Below are positions 8,875-18,524 of a stretch of DNA of 64,000 nucleotides, one piece after another. The notes under the pieces are model-generated. The model searched no databases and was not told where the DNA came from. It saw only the letters and a program-made list of their open reading frames with translations. Source of the DNA: Streptomyces iakyrus (GTDB taxonomy: Bacteria; Actinomycetota; Actinomycetes; Streptomycetales; Streptomycetaceae); NCBI RefSeq assembly GCF_000717055.1, contig NZ_JNXI01000001.1, forward strand, positions 62,001 to 126,000, written 5' to 3'. Position numbers and translations under genes: made by a program. Numbering within the stretch: position 1 is the stretch's first letter; every line of letters starts with the position of its first letter.

Positions 8875-11800
8875 GTGAAGCCCACTCTGGCCGCCGCGCA
8901 ACTGCGGGGCAGTCTGACGCAGTACCTCACGACGACCTACGCGCTGGCCGACGACGACACCCGGCGGGCCCTGGAGCGGTTCCTGGGGGACCCGGAGTCG
9001 GGGATCTTCCGGGGGCCGTATCTGCGGATCAGGACGCCGTTCCACAAGGCGGACGACGGGTGGGAACGGCATCTGGAGTGGCGGCCCGGGTTCACACCGT
9101 GGCGGCACCAGGCCAAGGCGTGGCAGCGGCTCAGCACGCTGGGCGGCAGGGAGGCCGAGCCGACGCTCGTGACGACCGGCACGGGTTCCGGCAAGACGGA
9201 GTCGTTCCTGGTGCCGGTTCTCGACCATTGCCGACGGCAGAAGGCTCTCGGGCGGCGCGGTGTGAAGGCCGTACTCCTGTATCCGATGAACGCGCTGGCC
9301 ACCGACCAGGCGGGCCGCATCAGCGACTACCTGACCGCGACCGACCTCGCCCAGGTCACCGCGGGTCTGTACATCGGCGACCGGCCGGACACCGACTTCC
9401 GCCGGGTCATGACCCGGCGCGAGGAGATGCGTGTCTCCCCGCCGGACGTGCTGATCACCAACTACAAGATGCTGGACCTGCTGCTGCAGCGCGGTGAGGA
9501 CCGGGCTCTGTGGGAGGGCGCGGACGTCGCGTACGTGGTACTGGACGAGTTCCACACCTACGACGGCGCGCAGGGCACCGACGTGGCCATGCTGCTGCGC
9601 CGGCTGGCGACGGCGGTCGGCGCGACGCGGCCGGAGCGTCCGCTGGGGCGGATCTGCCCGGTGGCGACCTCCGCGACGCTCGGGGCGGGGCGAGCGGGCA
9701 CGTCGGCCGGGGGCATCCTGGACGTGGCGGCGCAGGTGTTCGGCATGCCGTTCACAGCGGACGCGGTCATCGGCGAGGAACGTATGACCGCCGAGGAGTT
9801 CACCGGCGAGGTCGACTACGCGCTTCCCGAGCCGCCCACTCCGCAGGAGGTCATCGCGGTGTCGGGCGGCGTCGGCGTGGAGGCGAAGCCGGACCTGCTG
9901 GACCTGGACGGGCTCGCCGCCCGCATGCTGGGGCGGCAGGGCCTCGACGCGTTTCGTATCGGCCGTCTGTTGAAGCGGCACGACTTCACGCAGGGCGTGC
10001 TCGCGCTGCTCGACGGCGAGCCGCTGGACGAGTGGGGTCTGCGGGACCGGCTCGCGCGCTTCGGATACGCCTGGGGGCGCACCGCCCGGGAGAATCCGCA
10101 GCTGGTGCTGCAAGCCCTGTCCCGTTTCGTGGCCCTGCTGTCCGCCGCCCGGGACCCCGACTCCGACGAACGGCGACCGCGTCCGCTGCTGCACGTGGAG
10201 GCCCACCTCTGGGTGCGGCCGGTGACGCGTGTGCTGCGCGGGGTCGGCCGGACACCAGAATTCCGCTGGTACGAGGACGACCGCGCGCAGGCGCGGCGCG
10301 CCGCCCTGGCCGCGGCTCCCCCCTCGGACGAGGAAGACGGGGCCTCCTCGGGCAACGGGTTCTCGGGCGGGGCGAACCGGCCGCAGCCCCTGGCAGGCAC
10401 GGATACGGCGGTGCGGCCCGCGCAGGTGCATCTGCCCGCCGTCTACTGTCGCGCGTGCGGGCGATCCGGCTGGGCCGCGCTGTCCCCGGAGTCCGATCCG
10501 CAGCAGCTCGTCATGGCGCAGGACCGGATCTGGCGGGCCGGCGTCGGCCGTGACAAGCGCCGCATCCGCTACTTCATCTCCGCGACCGAGCCGGAGCGGC
10601 GCCAGGCACTCGACGCGCTGGCCGGGCGACTGCCCGCGGGCAGCGGCGTCGATCCGCTCTCCGTGGTGGTACTCGACGGGGCGCAGGGCACCTACCGGCT
10701 ACCGACGGAGGGAGACGACGGGGACCTGGTGGACGCCTGGTTCGCGCTAGCGCTGCTCGACAAGAAGACCGCCGACAAGGCGGCCAGGGACGACCGCTGT
10801 CCGGCGTGCAACACCGACAACAGCATCCGGTTCCTCGGTACGGCGCAGGCGGCGCTCGCCTCGGCCACGGTCACCCAGCTCTTCACGGGCGGGGACATCG
10901 CGCTGGTACCGGAGGAACGCAAGACACTGCTGTTCAACGACTCGACGCAGGACGCCGCGCACCGCGCCGGGTATGTCGCCAACGCCTCGTACAAGTTCTC
11001 GCTGAGGTCGCTGCTCGCGCACAACCTCGACGACTCGGGCGCGGCGACCGCGCTCAACGACCTGATCGGCAACGTACTCGACTCGGTGGACGACCCCGAG
11101 GCGCTGGCCGCCGTCGTACCGCCGGATCTGCACGACGAGCCGGGTGTCGACCGGGTGTTGTCGGGGCGCGGTACCGGAGACGCCCCTACCTGGCGGCTGA
11201 TCGGTGAACGGCTGGCGTTCGCCACGGTCATGGAGTTCGGGCTGCGGTCACGGCTCGGTCGCACCCTGGAGCTCACGCGGACGGCCGCCGCCGAGGTCGT
11301 CGTCGAGAACCCTGAGCGGGTCACCGACCTCGCCCGTGATCTGCACCTCGCGCTGCCGGGCCAGATGGTGATGACGGGCGGACTCCCGACACCTGAGCGG
11401 TATCTCGCCTATGTGCGTGGCCTTCTGGAGCGGCTGCGGCTGCGCGGCGCGGTCCGGCACCGGTGGCTGGAGCAGTGGATGCGGGAGGCCGGTGCCGACC
11501 GGTTCCTCATCAGTGGGCGGCGACCGGATGGCATGCCTGCGTTCCCGGAAGGGGTCGCCCCGCCGAGGTTTCTGCTGGACGGCCAGAAGGACAGGACAGA
11601 GTTCGACGTGGTCACCGGTCGGCAGGCCTGGTTCCAGGACTGGACCCGCCGCTGTCTGGGGCTGGACGCCGTCGGGGCCACCGAGTACCTCCGTCGGCTG
11701 CTACCCGCCCTGGCCGACGAGCACGTGCTCAGCGTGCGGACGGCGAAGGACCGCACCACACGCGTCTACGGTCTCCAGCCCGGCCACATCCAGGTACGGC

Positions 11801-14800
11801 TGCTGGACGACTCGATCGTCAACAAGGCGTTCGTGGCGTGCGAGGACTGCGGCTGGCAGCAGGTCGTGCCGCCGGAACGGCGTACTCGCTGGTACGGCCA
11901 TCCGTGCCCGCGCTACCGGTGCAAGGGGTACCTCACACCGCCACAACCGGGGATGCGCCTCTCAGCACCGTCCGAACCGGACGGCGGCAGCGGGGGCGTC
12001 ACCGGGGTGGGCTTCGGTGCTCTGCAGGAGCGGGACTACACGAACGACTACTACCGGCGGCTCTACCTGACCGGTGGCACATTCCGTGTCGTGACGGCCG
12101 AGCACACCGGCATGCTGACCCGTGCGCAGCGCGAGCAAGTCGAGCGGACCTTCCGCGCCGGCACGCACTACACCGACCCGAACGTGCTGTCCTGCACTCC
12201 CACGCTGGAACTCGGCATCGACATCGGTGACCTGTCGGCCGTGCTGATCGGCTCACTGCCGAAGGGGCCCGCGAACTATGTGCAGCAGTCGGGCCGCGCG
12301 GGACGTAAGACGGGCAACGCGCTGGTCGTCGCGTTCGGCGGACGCCGGGCTCGGGACCTGTACTACCTGGACCAGCCGCGAGAGATGATCGCTGGCGACA
12401 TCGTGCCGCCGGGCTGCTATCTGTCAGCGGTGGAGATCCTGCGCCGCCAGTACACCGCGTGGCTCCTGGACCTTGCCGCGCGGGGCGGGCTCAGGACGGC
12501 GGACGGCGAGCAGTTGCAGCCGGTGCCCCGACTGGCGTCCGCTCTCTTCGGAACGACGGGTTGGTGCCAGGACCTCGCGGATGCCGCACAGACATATGGG
12601 GCGACACTCGTCAAACAGTTCCTGGCCCTGTTCCCCGAAGGTGGGTCCCCCGTGCAAGGCCCAGGTGACTCCCCCTCGCGGGACGGTGACGACGCCGGGG
12701 TGTCCGCGCACGCCGCCGACGCACTCCGGGAGTACGCGAAGGGCGGCATCGTGCGCGCGCTCCAGGAGGCGGAGGAGGACTGGACGGGACGGCGAGAGGA
12801 GTTGCGGCGCAGGATCGCCGCGATCGACGAGGCGGTCGACGCGCTTGCTCGCACGGACGAGGTCCAGGACCGCGAACGGCGGGAGCTGCTCGCCGAGCGC
12901 CGCAGCACCGGCGATCTGCTGCGGGACCTGAGCCGGACCAGCGCACACGGCACGCTCGTCGAGCTGGGTCTCCTGCCGAACTACAGCCTGGCCGACACCA
13001 CGACCCAGCTGGAGGCCACGCTGTACTGGTCCGAGGTCCCCTCGGACACCGACGAAACCGCCCAGACGCCGGGCGGAACCGACGCGCCGAAGGAACACCG
13101 CACCCCCGCCGGTACGCCTCGCGTCTACCGCAGCGAGACCCGCGACTACGAGCGTTCCCGCAAGATCGCCCTTACCGAACTCGCCCCGGGCAACAGCTTC
13201 TACGTCAACGGCTACAAGCACGTGGTACGCGCCCTCGACATCGGCAGCCCGGAACGCCGGGCCTGGTCGGTGTGGCGGCTGTGCCCGGCCTGCGGGTACG
13301 TGCGCACACGCGACGCACAGACCGACACCTCGCCCTGTCCGCGCTGCGACGGACGTGAGATCGCGGACGCGGGGTGTGTCCAGTACGTGCTCCAGCCGCG
13401 TCGGGTCGTGGCGCGCGACAAACGGGACGACGCACGGGTGCGCGACGACCGCGACGAGCGCGCCCGTCGGCAATACGCGGTCCTCACCACCGTGGACATC
13501 GACCCCGCGCACCTGGCGACCGGTTCCTGGCGGCACGACACGGCGACCTTCGGCGTGGACTTCTCCCGCCGGGCCGTCATCAGAACGCTGAACCTGGGAC
13601 TCGACCGGCAGGACGGCAGCTCCACGGTTCCGCTGGCGGGCGAGGACGTCCGGATCAACCCGTTCTACGTCTGCACGAGTTGCGGCGGCGCGACGGCGGA
13701 CGGCCGCCCGGTCGTCGACCAGTCGCAGCACGCGCTGACCGAATCGGGGGCCGCAGCGACGAAGGGGAGCGCCCACCATCTGCTGTGGTGCCCCCGGCGA
13801 CGCACCCAGGGCTCCGGGCACGACGAGAGGCGAGGGCCGGGTCAGGACGTACCGCTGCTGCTGGCCCACGAGTTGACCACGGAAGCCGTACGCATTCTGC
13901 TGCCCGCCTCCGTGACACGAGCCCGGGAGCGGCTCGCCTCGTTCACCGCGGCGCTGTTCGCCGGTATCGCGGCGCGCTACGGCGGCGACCCCGACCACAT
14001 CGAGATCGCCGCGGCCTCGATGCCGGACAGTCCGGAACAGCTCGGCTCCGACTTCCCGCGGCGCTTCCTCGTCGTCTACGACCGGCTGCCCGGCGGCACC
14101 GGCTATCTGCACCGGCTGGCATCCGCGGCCGGGTTCCGCGAGGTGCTGCTGAAGGCACGCGAGGTCATCGAGAACTGCCCGTGCCAGCAGAAGGAGCTGG
14201 ACGGCTGCCACCAGTGCCTCCTGCGCAGGGTACCCCCGTCGGACTACGACCGGGTCTCCCGCCGCGAAGTCCAGTCCATGCTGGACGAACTGCTGGGAGC
14301 CGATGGCGAACGCTGGCGGACCTCACCGGTCTCGACGACCCGCCAGATCCCGCTGGAACAGCAGGCGGAGAGCGACCTGGAGGTCATGTTCGTCGACACG
14401 CTGGAGGAGTGGGCCAAGCAGCCGGAGTCCCGTGCGGCGGCGGACACGTACACCACCCCGGCGGGCACCCGGGCGCTGGACCTGCGGCTGACGACCGGCG
14501 ACGGAGCCACCGTGAGCTGGCGGGTCTCGCAGCAACGCGTCCTGGACGGAACCCGACCCGACGTGCTCTTCGAGCGACTCGACGCTCCCGGACCACGGCT
14601 CGCCGTCTACCTGGACGGATACCGGTATCACGCGAGCCCCGAGCACAACCGTCTCGCGGACGACGCGACGAAACGGGCCCGGCTGCGGGCCGACGGGCTG
14701 AGGGTGTTCCAACTGACGTACTACGACGTCAAGGAGTGGCGACGCCGCGTCCGCGACACCGGATATGCCGGAGTCCCCCCCGTCGATCCGGTCTGGATGC

Positions 14801-15927
14801 CGTACGACCGGACCGCCCAGGACCGGGCGCGCTCCTACTACGCCCAGACCCGGGGTGGGCTGCCCGGAGAACTGTCGGAAACCGTCTGGGTCAACCCGGC
14901 CGAGCTGCTGCTCGCCTACCTTCGTGACCCTGACGCGCGACGGTGGCACCATCGCGCCGAAGCCACCGTGGCCGGGCTCATCGGCGCGCCCGGCCTGCGG
15001 GACGCACCGGTCGGGGCGGAAGCGGTCGGCCGAGCCGTCGAGGCGGCATTGCGCGACGAGGTCGTGGCCGAGCCGAAGGGCCCTGTGCGTGTCCTCGCGG
15101 CGACGGACAGGTCCGGATGCCGCCTCGTCCTGGTCGCCGACGTGCGGCACCGGCCCCCAACCTGGACGGGGCTGACAGTCCTGGACGACAGTACCCAAGC
15201 CGTCACGGAGGAAAAGACCCACAAAAGGCGTTGGCAGGCCTGGCTGTACTGGAGCAACGTGCTGCAGTTCCTGGAGCACGGCGGGGGCGACAGCGCCCAG
15301 CTCACCACCACGCTGCTCCACGGCTTCACCGCCGACGTGCTGACCGTGACCGGCGGCCAGGGATGGCTGTCATCGACGCGGGTCACGCCAGTCGTCAACG
15401 GCCAGCCACAGCGGGCCCCGGACAGCCTGCCATCGGTTGCCGTGACCGCCGGACTGCCCGCAGTACCGGCGCGAACAACCGAGGAACCGCCGTCCGACAC
15501 CCGTTCCCGGCGGGACGGCGCCTGGGACGCGGTACTGGAGTACGTGGACCCCGACGAAGCCGGCCTGGCCGAACTGGCTCACGCGCTCGCGGACCTGGGC
15601 GTTCCCGCGCCTGAGGACGGCTTCGAACTCGACGAACACGGCTGGCAGGCCGAACTGGCCTGGCCGGACGCCCGGCTCGGCGTGGTGCTGGCGCCGCAAG
15701 GGACGCCCGAGGAGCCCGATCACGAGGCACAGGACCGTGACCGCGCTTTCGCCGCCGCCCATTGGGACGTACGTCCGGCGGGCGCATGGACCGCGGAGGA
15801 GATCGCCGGACGCCTCGGCGTCGCTGCCGCCCGGACAAGCGACGGCGGTCCTACGGGAGCGGGGCGGCCGGAAACCGGCACGACCAGGAACGACAAGAAC
15901 GAGAACGAAGACGGGGAGTTGGCATGA
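8875..15927 (+). CDS. Giant DEAD/DEAH-box helicase with DUF1998 and C-terminal Vsr-like nuclease domain
   Basis: A 2350-residue superfamily-2 helicase. Motif I is TGTGSGKTES (residues 101-110), motif II DEFH (224-227), motif VI QQSGRAGR (1137-1144). Several CxxC pairs occur through the middle. The DUF1998 signature CPCQQKELDGCHQC is at 1768-1781. Beyond it, RPDVLFE (D1896) and YLDGYRYH (D1914) resemble the Vsr/DUF559-type PD-(D/E)xK fold that ends many defence helicases. Helicases of this size with DUF1998 are the hallmark of Druantia (DruE) and related systems. GTG 8875 is supported by GGGGAG just upstream. The stop overlaps the start of the RelE-UvrD gene (ATGA), so the two are translationally coupled. 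Confidence 0.88.
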   Translation: MKPTLAAAQLRGSLTQYLTTTYALADDDTRRALERFLGDPESGIFRGPYLRIRTPFHKADDGWERHLEWRPGFTPWRHQAKAWQRLSTLGGREAEPTLVTTGTGSGKTESFLVPVLDHCRRQKALGRRGVKAVLLYPMNALATDQAGRISDYLTATDLAQVTAGLYIGDRPDTDFRRVMTRREEMRVSPPDVLITNYKMLDLLLQRGEDRALWEGADVAYVVLDEFHTYDGAQGTDVAMLLRRLATAVGATRPERPLGRICPVATSATLGAGRAGTSAGGILDVAAQVFGMPFTADAVIGEERMTAEEFTGEVDYALPEPPTPQEVIAVSGGVGVEAKPDLLDLDGLAARMLGRQGLDAFRIGRLLKRHDFTQGVLALLDGEPLDEWGLRDRLARFGYAWGRTARENPQLVLQALSRFVALLSAARDPDSDERRPRPLLHVEAHLWVRPVTRVLRGVGRTPEFRWYEDDRAQARRAALAAAPPSDEEDGASSGNGFSGGANRPQPLAGTDTAVRPAQVHLPAVYCRACGRSGWAALSPESDPQQLVMAQDRIWRAGVGRDKRRIRYFISATEPERRQALDALAGRLPAGSGVDPLSVVVLDGAQGTYRLPTEGDDGDLVDAWFALALLDKKTADKAARDDRCPACNTDNSIRFLGTAQAALASATVTQLFTGGDIALVPEERKTLLFNDSTQDAAHRAGYVANASYKFSLRSLLAHNLDDSGAATALNDLIGNVLDSVDDPEALAAVVPPDLHDEPGVDRVLSGRGTGDAPTWRLIGERLAFATVMEFGLRSRLGRTLELTRTAAAEVVVENPERVTDLARDLHLALPGQMVMTGGLPTPERYLAYVRGLLERLRLRGAVRHRWLEQWMREAGADRFLISGRRPDGMPAFPEGVAPPRFLLDGQKDRTEFDVVTGRQAWFQDWTRRCLGLDAVGATEYLRRLLPALADEHVLSVRTAKDRTTRVYGLQPGHIQVRLLDDSIVNKAFVACEDCGWQQVVPPERRTRWYGHPCPRYRCKGYLTPPQPGMRLSAPSEPDGGSGGVTGVGFGALQERDYTNDYYRRLYLTGGTFRVVTAEHTGMLTRAQREQVERTFRAGTHYTDPNVLSCTPTLELGIDIGDLSAVLIGSLPKGPANYVQQSGRAGRKTGNALVVAFGGRRARDLYYLDQPREMIAGDIVPPGCYLSAVEILRRQYTAWLLDLAARGGLRTADGEQLQPVPRLASALFGTTGWCQDLADAAQTYGATLVKQFLALFPEGGSPVQGPGDSPSRDGDDAGVSAHAADALREYAKGGIVRALQEAEEDWTGRREELRRRIAAIDEAVDALARTDEVQDRERRELLAERRSTGDLLRDLSRTSAHGTLVELGLLPNYSLADTTTQLEATLYWSEVPSDTDETAQTPGGTDAPKEHRTPAGTPRVYRSETRDYERSRKIALTELAPGNSFYVNGYKHVVRALDIGSPERRAWSVWRLCPACGYVRTRDAQTDTSPCPRCDGREIADAGCVQYVLQPRRVVARDKRDDARVRDDRDERARRQYAVLTTVDIDPAHLATGSWRHDTATFGVDFSRRAVIRTLNLGLDRQDGSSTVPLAGEDVRINPFYVCTSCGGATADGRPVVDQSQHALTESGAAATKGSAHHLLWCPRRRTQGSGHDERRGPGQDVPLLLAHELTTEAVRILLPASVTRARERLASFTAALFAGIAARYGGDPDHIEIAAASMPDSPEQLGSDFPRRFLVVYDRLPGGTGYLHRLASAAGFREVLLKAREVIENCPCQQKELDGCHQCLLRRVPPSDYDRVSRREVQSMLDELLGADGERWRTSPVSTTRQIPLEQQAESDLEVMFVDTLEEWAKQPESRAAADTYTTPAGTRALDLRLTTGDGATVSWRVSQQRVLDGTRPDVLFERLDAPGPRLAVYLDGYRYHASPEHNRLADDATKRARLRADGLRVFQLTYYDVKEWRRRVRDTGYAGVPPVDPVWMPYDRTAQDRARSYYAQTRGGLPGELSETVWVNPAELLLAYLRDPDARRWHHRAEATVAGLIGAPGLRDAPVGAEAVGRAVEAALRDEVVAEPKGPVRVLAATDRSGCRLVLVADVRHRPPTWTGLTVLDDSTQAVTEEKTHKRRWQAWLYWSNVLQFLEHGGGDSAQLTTTLLHGFTADVLTVTGGQGWLSSTRVTPVVNGQPQRAPDSLPSVAVTAGLPAVPARTTEEPPSDTRSRRDGAWDAVLEYVDPDEAGLAELAHALADLGVPAPEDGFELDEHGWQAELAWPDARLGVVLAPQGTPEEPDHEAQDRDRAFAAAHWDVRPAGAWTAEEIAGRLGVAAARTSDGGPTGAGRPETGTTRNDKNENEDGELA

Positions 15928-18185
15928 CGAGGACCGGGGGCGTGACGCTGCGCCTGCTCGACAAGGCGGACAAGGAGATCCTCCGGCTCCCGCGCACGGT
16001 CAAGGGCGCGCTGTTCGACTTCCAGCACAAGTTCAAGGAGAACCCGCGGACCCCGGGGCTCAAGCTGAAGCAGCTCAAGGGCGACAGCCGCATCTGGTCC
16101 GCTCGGATCAACGACGAGTACCGCGCCCTCCTGCTCAGACTGGCCGAGGACGACTGGCTCATCGTCTCGGTCAAGCACCGCAAGGAGGTCTACGACCGGC
16201 TGGCGTACGGAATCAACACCGTCACCGGTGGTATCGAGTACGTCGACCTCCAGGTGGTGGAGGACAGCGTGCTGCGGCGCATCCCTCCGCCGGAGTCACC
16301 GACAGCCGCCCCGGCCGTTCCAGCCCCATCCGTCGAAGCCCAACCCCTCGCTCCCGAGCCGCTGTTCGCCGCCTGGACCGACGGGCAGCTGATCGAACTG
16401 GGCGTGGCCGAGCCCCTGGTTCCGGTCATCCGCTCACTCACCACCGATGAACAGCTCCTCGGTCTGATCGAGTACGCGCCGCAGCTCACCGGCGAAGTCC
16501 TGCTCGCGCTCTACGACGGAAAGCCCTTCGAAGAGGTACGGGACGAGGTCACCGCCCCCGTCGCCGCTCCGGAGCCCGTCGACACCGAGGACTTCCAGAC
16601 GGCAGCCGAACGGCCGGCCACCGTTGTCACCACGTCCGACGACGCGCTGCGCGAGGCCCTGGAGGCAGGGGACTTCGGCCGTTGGAAGGTCTTCCTCCAC
16701 CCTGCTCAGTCCAAGCTGGTCGAGCGCCGCTACTCAGGTCCCGCACGGGTCGGTGGCGGCCCAGGCACCGGGAAGACCATCGTCGCCCTGCACCGCGTCC
16801 GCCACCTCGTGTCCCAACTGCCGTCCGGTCACAGCAAGCCGGTGCTGCTGACCACCTACAACAAGAATCTCGCTGCCGACCTGCGCTCCCGCCTCCTGGA
16901 ACTGGGCGGTGAGCAGTTGCTGTCGCGGGTGGAGGTGAGCCACGTCGACCAGCTCGCGCTACGCGTCGTGAGGGAGGCCGAGCCCGGCAGCCGTAAGCAG
17001 ACCATCGACGACAGCCAGGCCGTACGGGAATGGCGTGCGATGCTCGACGAACTCGGCGAGAGCGGCTGGGACGCAGAGTTCCTGCACGACGAGTGGACGC
17101 AGGTGATCCTCGGGCAGGCCGTCGGTACCCGCACCGACTACTTCCGGGCCCGCCGGGCCGGACGCGGCAAGAACATCGGCCGGGCCGAAAGGGCCGCCAT
17201 CTGGCAGCTAGCCGAACGCTTCACGCAGCGTCTGGACCGGCTCGGGCGCCAGACATGGGACCAGGTCGCTGAACGGGCCGCCCGTCTGGAGATAGGGCGC
17301 GAGCAGCGCATCCGCGCCATCGAACGGCAGCGGGAGGAAGCGGGCGGCCTGGACAACGTCCACCTCCAGGACGGCTCGGGGGGCTGGCTCCGCTACCGGT
17401 ACCGGCACATCGTGGTCGACGAGGCCCAGGACTTGCGCCCCGCTCACTGGAAGATGCTGCGCGCCATGACAGCCCGCGACCCGGATGACCTCTTCCTGGT
17501 GGGCGACACCCACCAGCGCATCTACAAGAACCAGGTGACGTTGGGCAGCCTTGGCATCAACATCCGGGGTCGGTCGGCGAAGCTCAGCCTCAGCTATCGC
17601 ACAACACGGCAAATCCTGCGCTCCGCCCTGGAGGTGCTGGGCGAGGAGACGTACGACGACCTCGACGGAAGCTCGGAGACCCTCGCCGGATACCGTTCCG
17701 TGCTCAGTGGCAGCGCGCCCGGCATGCACCCATGCACGGACTGGCAGACGGAACGCGAGGCGATCGCCGCACACATCCTGGCCTGGGACGCCCACCCGGA
17801 CGAGCGGATCGCACACGAGCAGATCGCCATCTGCGTTCCCACCAATGTGATGGCGAGCGAGCTGGGAAACACACTCGGGGAACACGGCATCCGGGCCCTG
17901 GAGATCGGCGCCGACGGCGCCCGGGGCGAGCGCGGAGTCCACATCGGGACCATGTTCCGGTTCAAGGGGTTGGAGTACCAGCGCATGATCATCGCCGGGG
18001 TCAGCGACGGTCTGGTCCCCCGGGAGCAGGTCAACCGATTGCGTCAGCTGGACCCAGCCCGCTACCGGAGGGAACTCCAACGGGCTCGATCCCTGTTGTT
18101 CGTCGCGGTGACCCGGGCACGCGACAGCCTCGACATCTTCTGGCACGGCACCCCGAGCCCGTTCCTGCGTCGTTTGCCATCCTGA
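15924..18185 (+). CDS. RelE-like toxin domain fused to UvrD/Rep-type superfamily-1 helicase
   Basis: A 753-residue protein. Residues ~1-95 look like a RelE/ParE mRNA-interferase or gyrase-toxin fold: LKLKQLKGDSRIWSARIND, then EYRALL and a final VSVKHRKEVYDR. A low-complexity linker follows. From ~residue 260 it is a UvrD-like helicase with Walker A GGPGTGKT (~278-285), motif II DEAQD (499-503) and motif VI VTRARDSL near the C-terminus. The frame is open 54 codons further upstream, but ATG 15924 overlaps the helicase stop as ATGA and has GGGGAG before it. RelE-UvrD fusions occur next to large helicases in actinobacterial defence loci. Whether the RelE part is an active toxin or only an RNA- or ribosome-binding module cannot be told. 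Confidence 0.85.
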   Translation: MTRTGGVTLRLLDKADKEILRLPRTVKGALFDFQHKFKENPRTPGLKLKQLKGDSRIWSARINDEYRALLLRLAEDDWLIVSVKHRKEVYDRLAYGINTVTGGIEYVDLQVVEDSVLRRIPPPESPTAAPAVPAPSVEAQPLAPEPLFAAWTDGQLIELGVAEPLVPVIRSLTTDEQLLGLIEYAPQLTGEVLLALYDGKPFEEVRDEVTAPVAAPEPVDTEDFQTAAERPATVVTTSDDALREALEAGDFGRWKVFLHPAQSKLVERRYSGPARVGGGPGTGKTIVALHRVRHLVSQLPSGHSKPVLLTTYNKNLAADLRSRLLELGGEQLLSRVEVSHVDQLALRVVREAEPGSRKQTIDDSQAVREWRAMLDELGESGWDAEFLHDEWTQVILGQAVGTRTDYFRARRAGRGKNIGRAERAAIWQLAERFTQRLDRLGRQTWDQVAERAARLEIGREQRIRAIERQREEAGGLDNVHLQDGSGGWLRYRYRHIVVDEAQDLRPAHWKMLRAMTARDPDDLFLVGDTHQRIYKNQVTLGSLGINIRGRSAKLSLSYRTTRQILRSALEVLGEETYDDLDGSSETLAGYRSVLSGSAPGMHPCTDWQTEREAIAAHILAWDAHPDERIAHEQIAICVPTNVMASELGNTLGEHGIRALEIGADGARGERGVHIGTMFRFKGLEYQRMIIAGVSDGLVPREQVNRLRQLDPARYRRELQRARSLLFVAVTRARDSLDIFWHGTPSPFLRRLPS

Positions 18186-18271
18186 GCGGCGCGCAGCAGC
18201 GGATAATCTCAAGGAGTTGACACTTGGGAAGGTCGGATCGGTCACGCTCTGGTCCGAAAATGACAGCATCC

Positions 18272-18322
18272 AACCCCTGACACCCACCACCAGCCTTCCG
18301 CTGGTGGTGGGTGTCAGGGGTT
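18272..18322. terminator. Perfect 22-bp hairpin ending the helicase operon
   Basis: Arms at 18272-18293 and 18301-18322 are exact reverse complements, with a 7-base loop (CCTTCCG). The hairpin sits 86 bp after the RelE-UvrD stop and before rnpB on the opposite strand. No run of T follows on the + strand, as usual for Streptomyces terminators. Its outer bases AACCCCTGAC recur in the next hairpin at 18482. Confidence 0.75.
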
Positions 18323-18481
18323 TGGGCAAGCCGGGCTGCAGGGCACAGAGAATCACCGCAGCTCAGCGATCCGGAGGAGTGCCCGCAGTGGCTACCTTGG
18401 TGGCTACGCTCACAGCCGAGAGGTCCGGGTTGAGCCGGTATGTACCGTGGTTCGACCAAGCTCACGATCCCGCAGAAAAGA
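18323..18481. other. Non-coding boundary segment between defence island and rnpB
   Basis: With the two flanking hairpins, this makes up a 340-bp stretch without a convincing gene (18186-18524). It holds a direct repeat GTGGCTAC (two copies about 12 bp apart near 18388-18408). On the minus strand there is a short open stretch ending VATKVATAGTPPDR, but a stop lies about 32 codons upstream, so no gene can be supported. It may be remnant DNA from an integration event. Confidence 0.35.
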
Positions 18482-18513
18482 ACCCCTGACCAGCAGGTTC
18501 CCTGGTCAGGGGT
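18482..18513 (-). terminator. rnpB: Terminator of rnpB
   Basis: A 12-bp perfect stem (18482-18493 with 18502-18513) and 8-base loop lies directly beyond the 3' end of rnpB. Reading the minus strand, the stem is followed by TTCTTTTCT, so this is a near-canonical rho-independent terminator. Confidence 0.8.
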
Positions 18514-18524
18514 CCTTGGCGGCA

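Noticed and set aside
12424..14211. 595-codon minus-strand frame within the giant helicase gene
   Set aside because: The + strand helicase frame is continuous and carries the conserved motifs; the antisense product has none.
8875..18185. Calling the helicase pair a complete Druantia or DISARM system
   Set aside because: Only the DUF1998 helicase type matches; the other signature genes (methylase, PLD, DruA-D or DruH types) are not present.
17208..18356. 382-codon minus-strand frame across the UvrD gene end
   Set aside because: Antisense to helicase motifs and runs into the terminator hairpin.
18323..18481. Minus-strand tail VATKVATAGTPPDR as an integrase C-terminus
   Set aside because: Only about 32 codons are open before a stop and no tyrosine-recombinase motif is visible.
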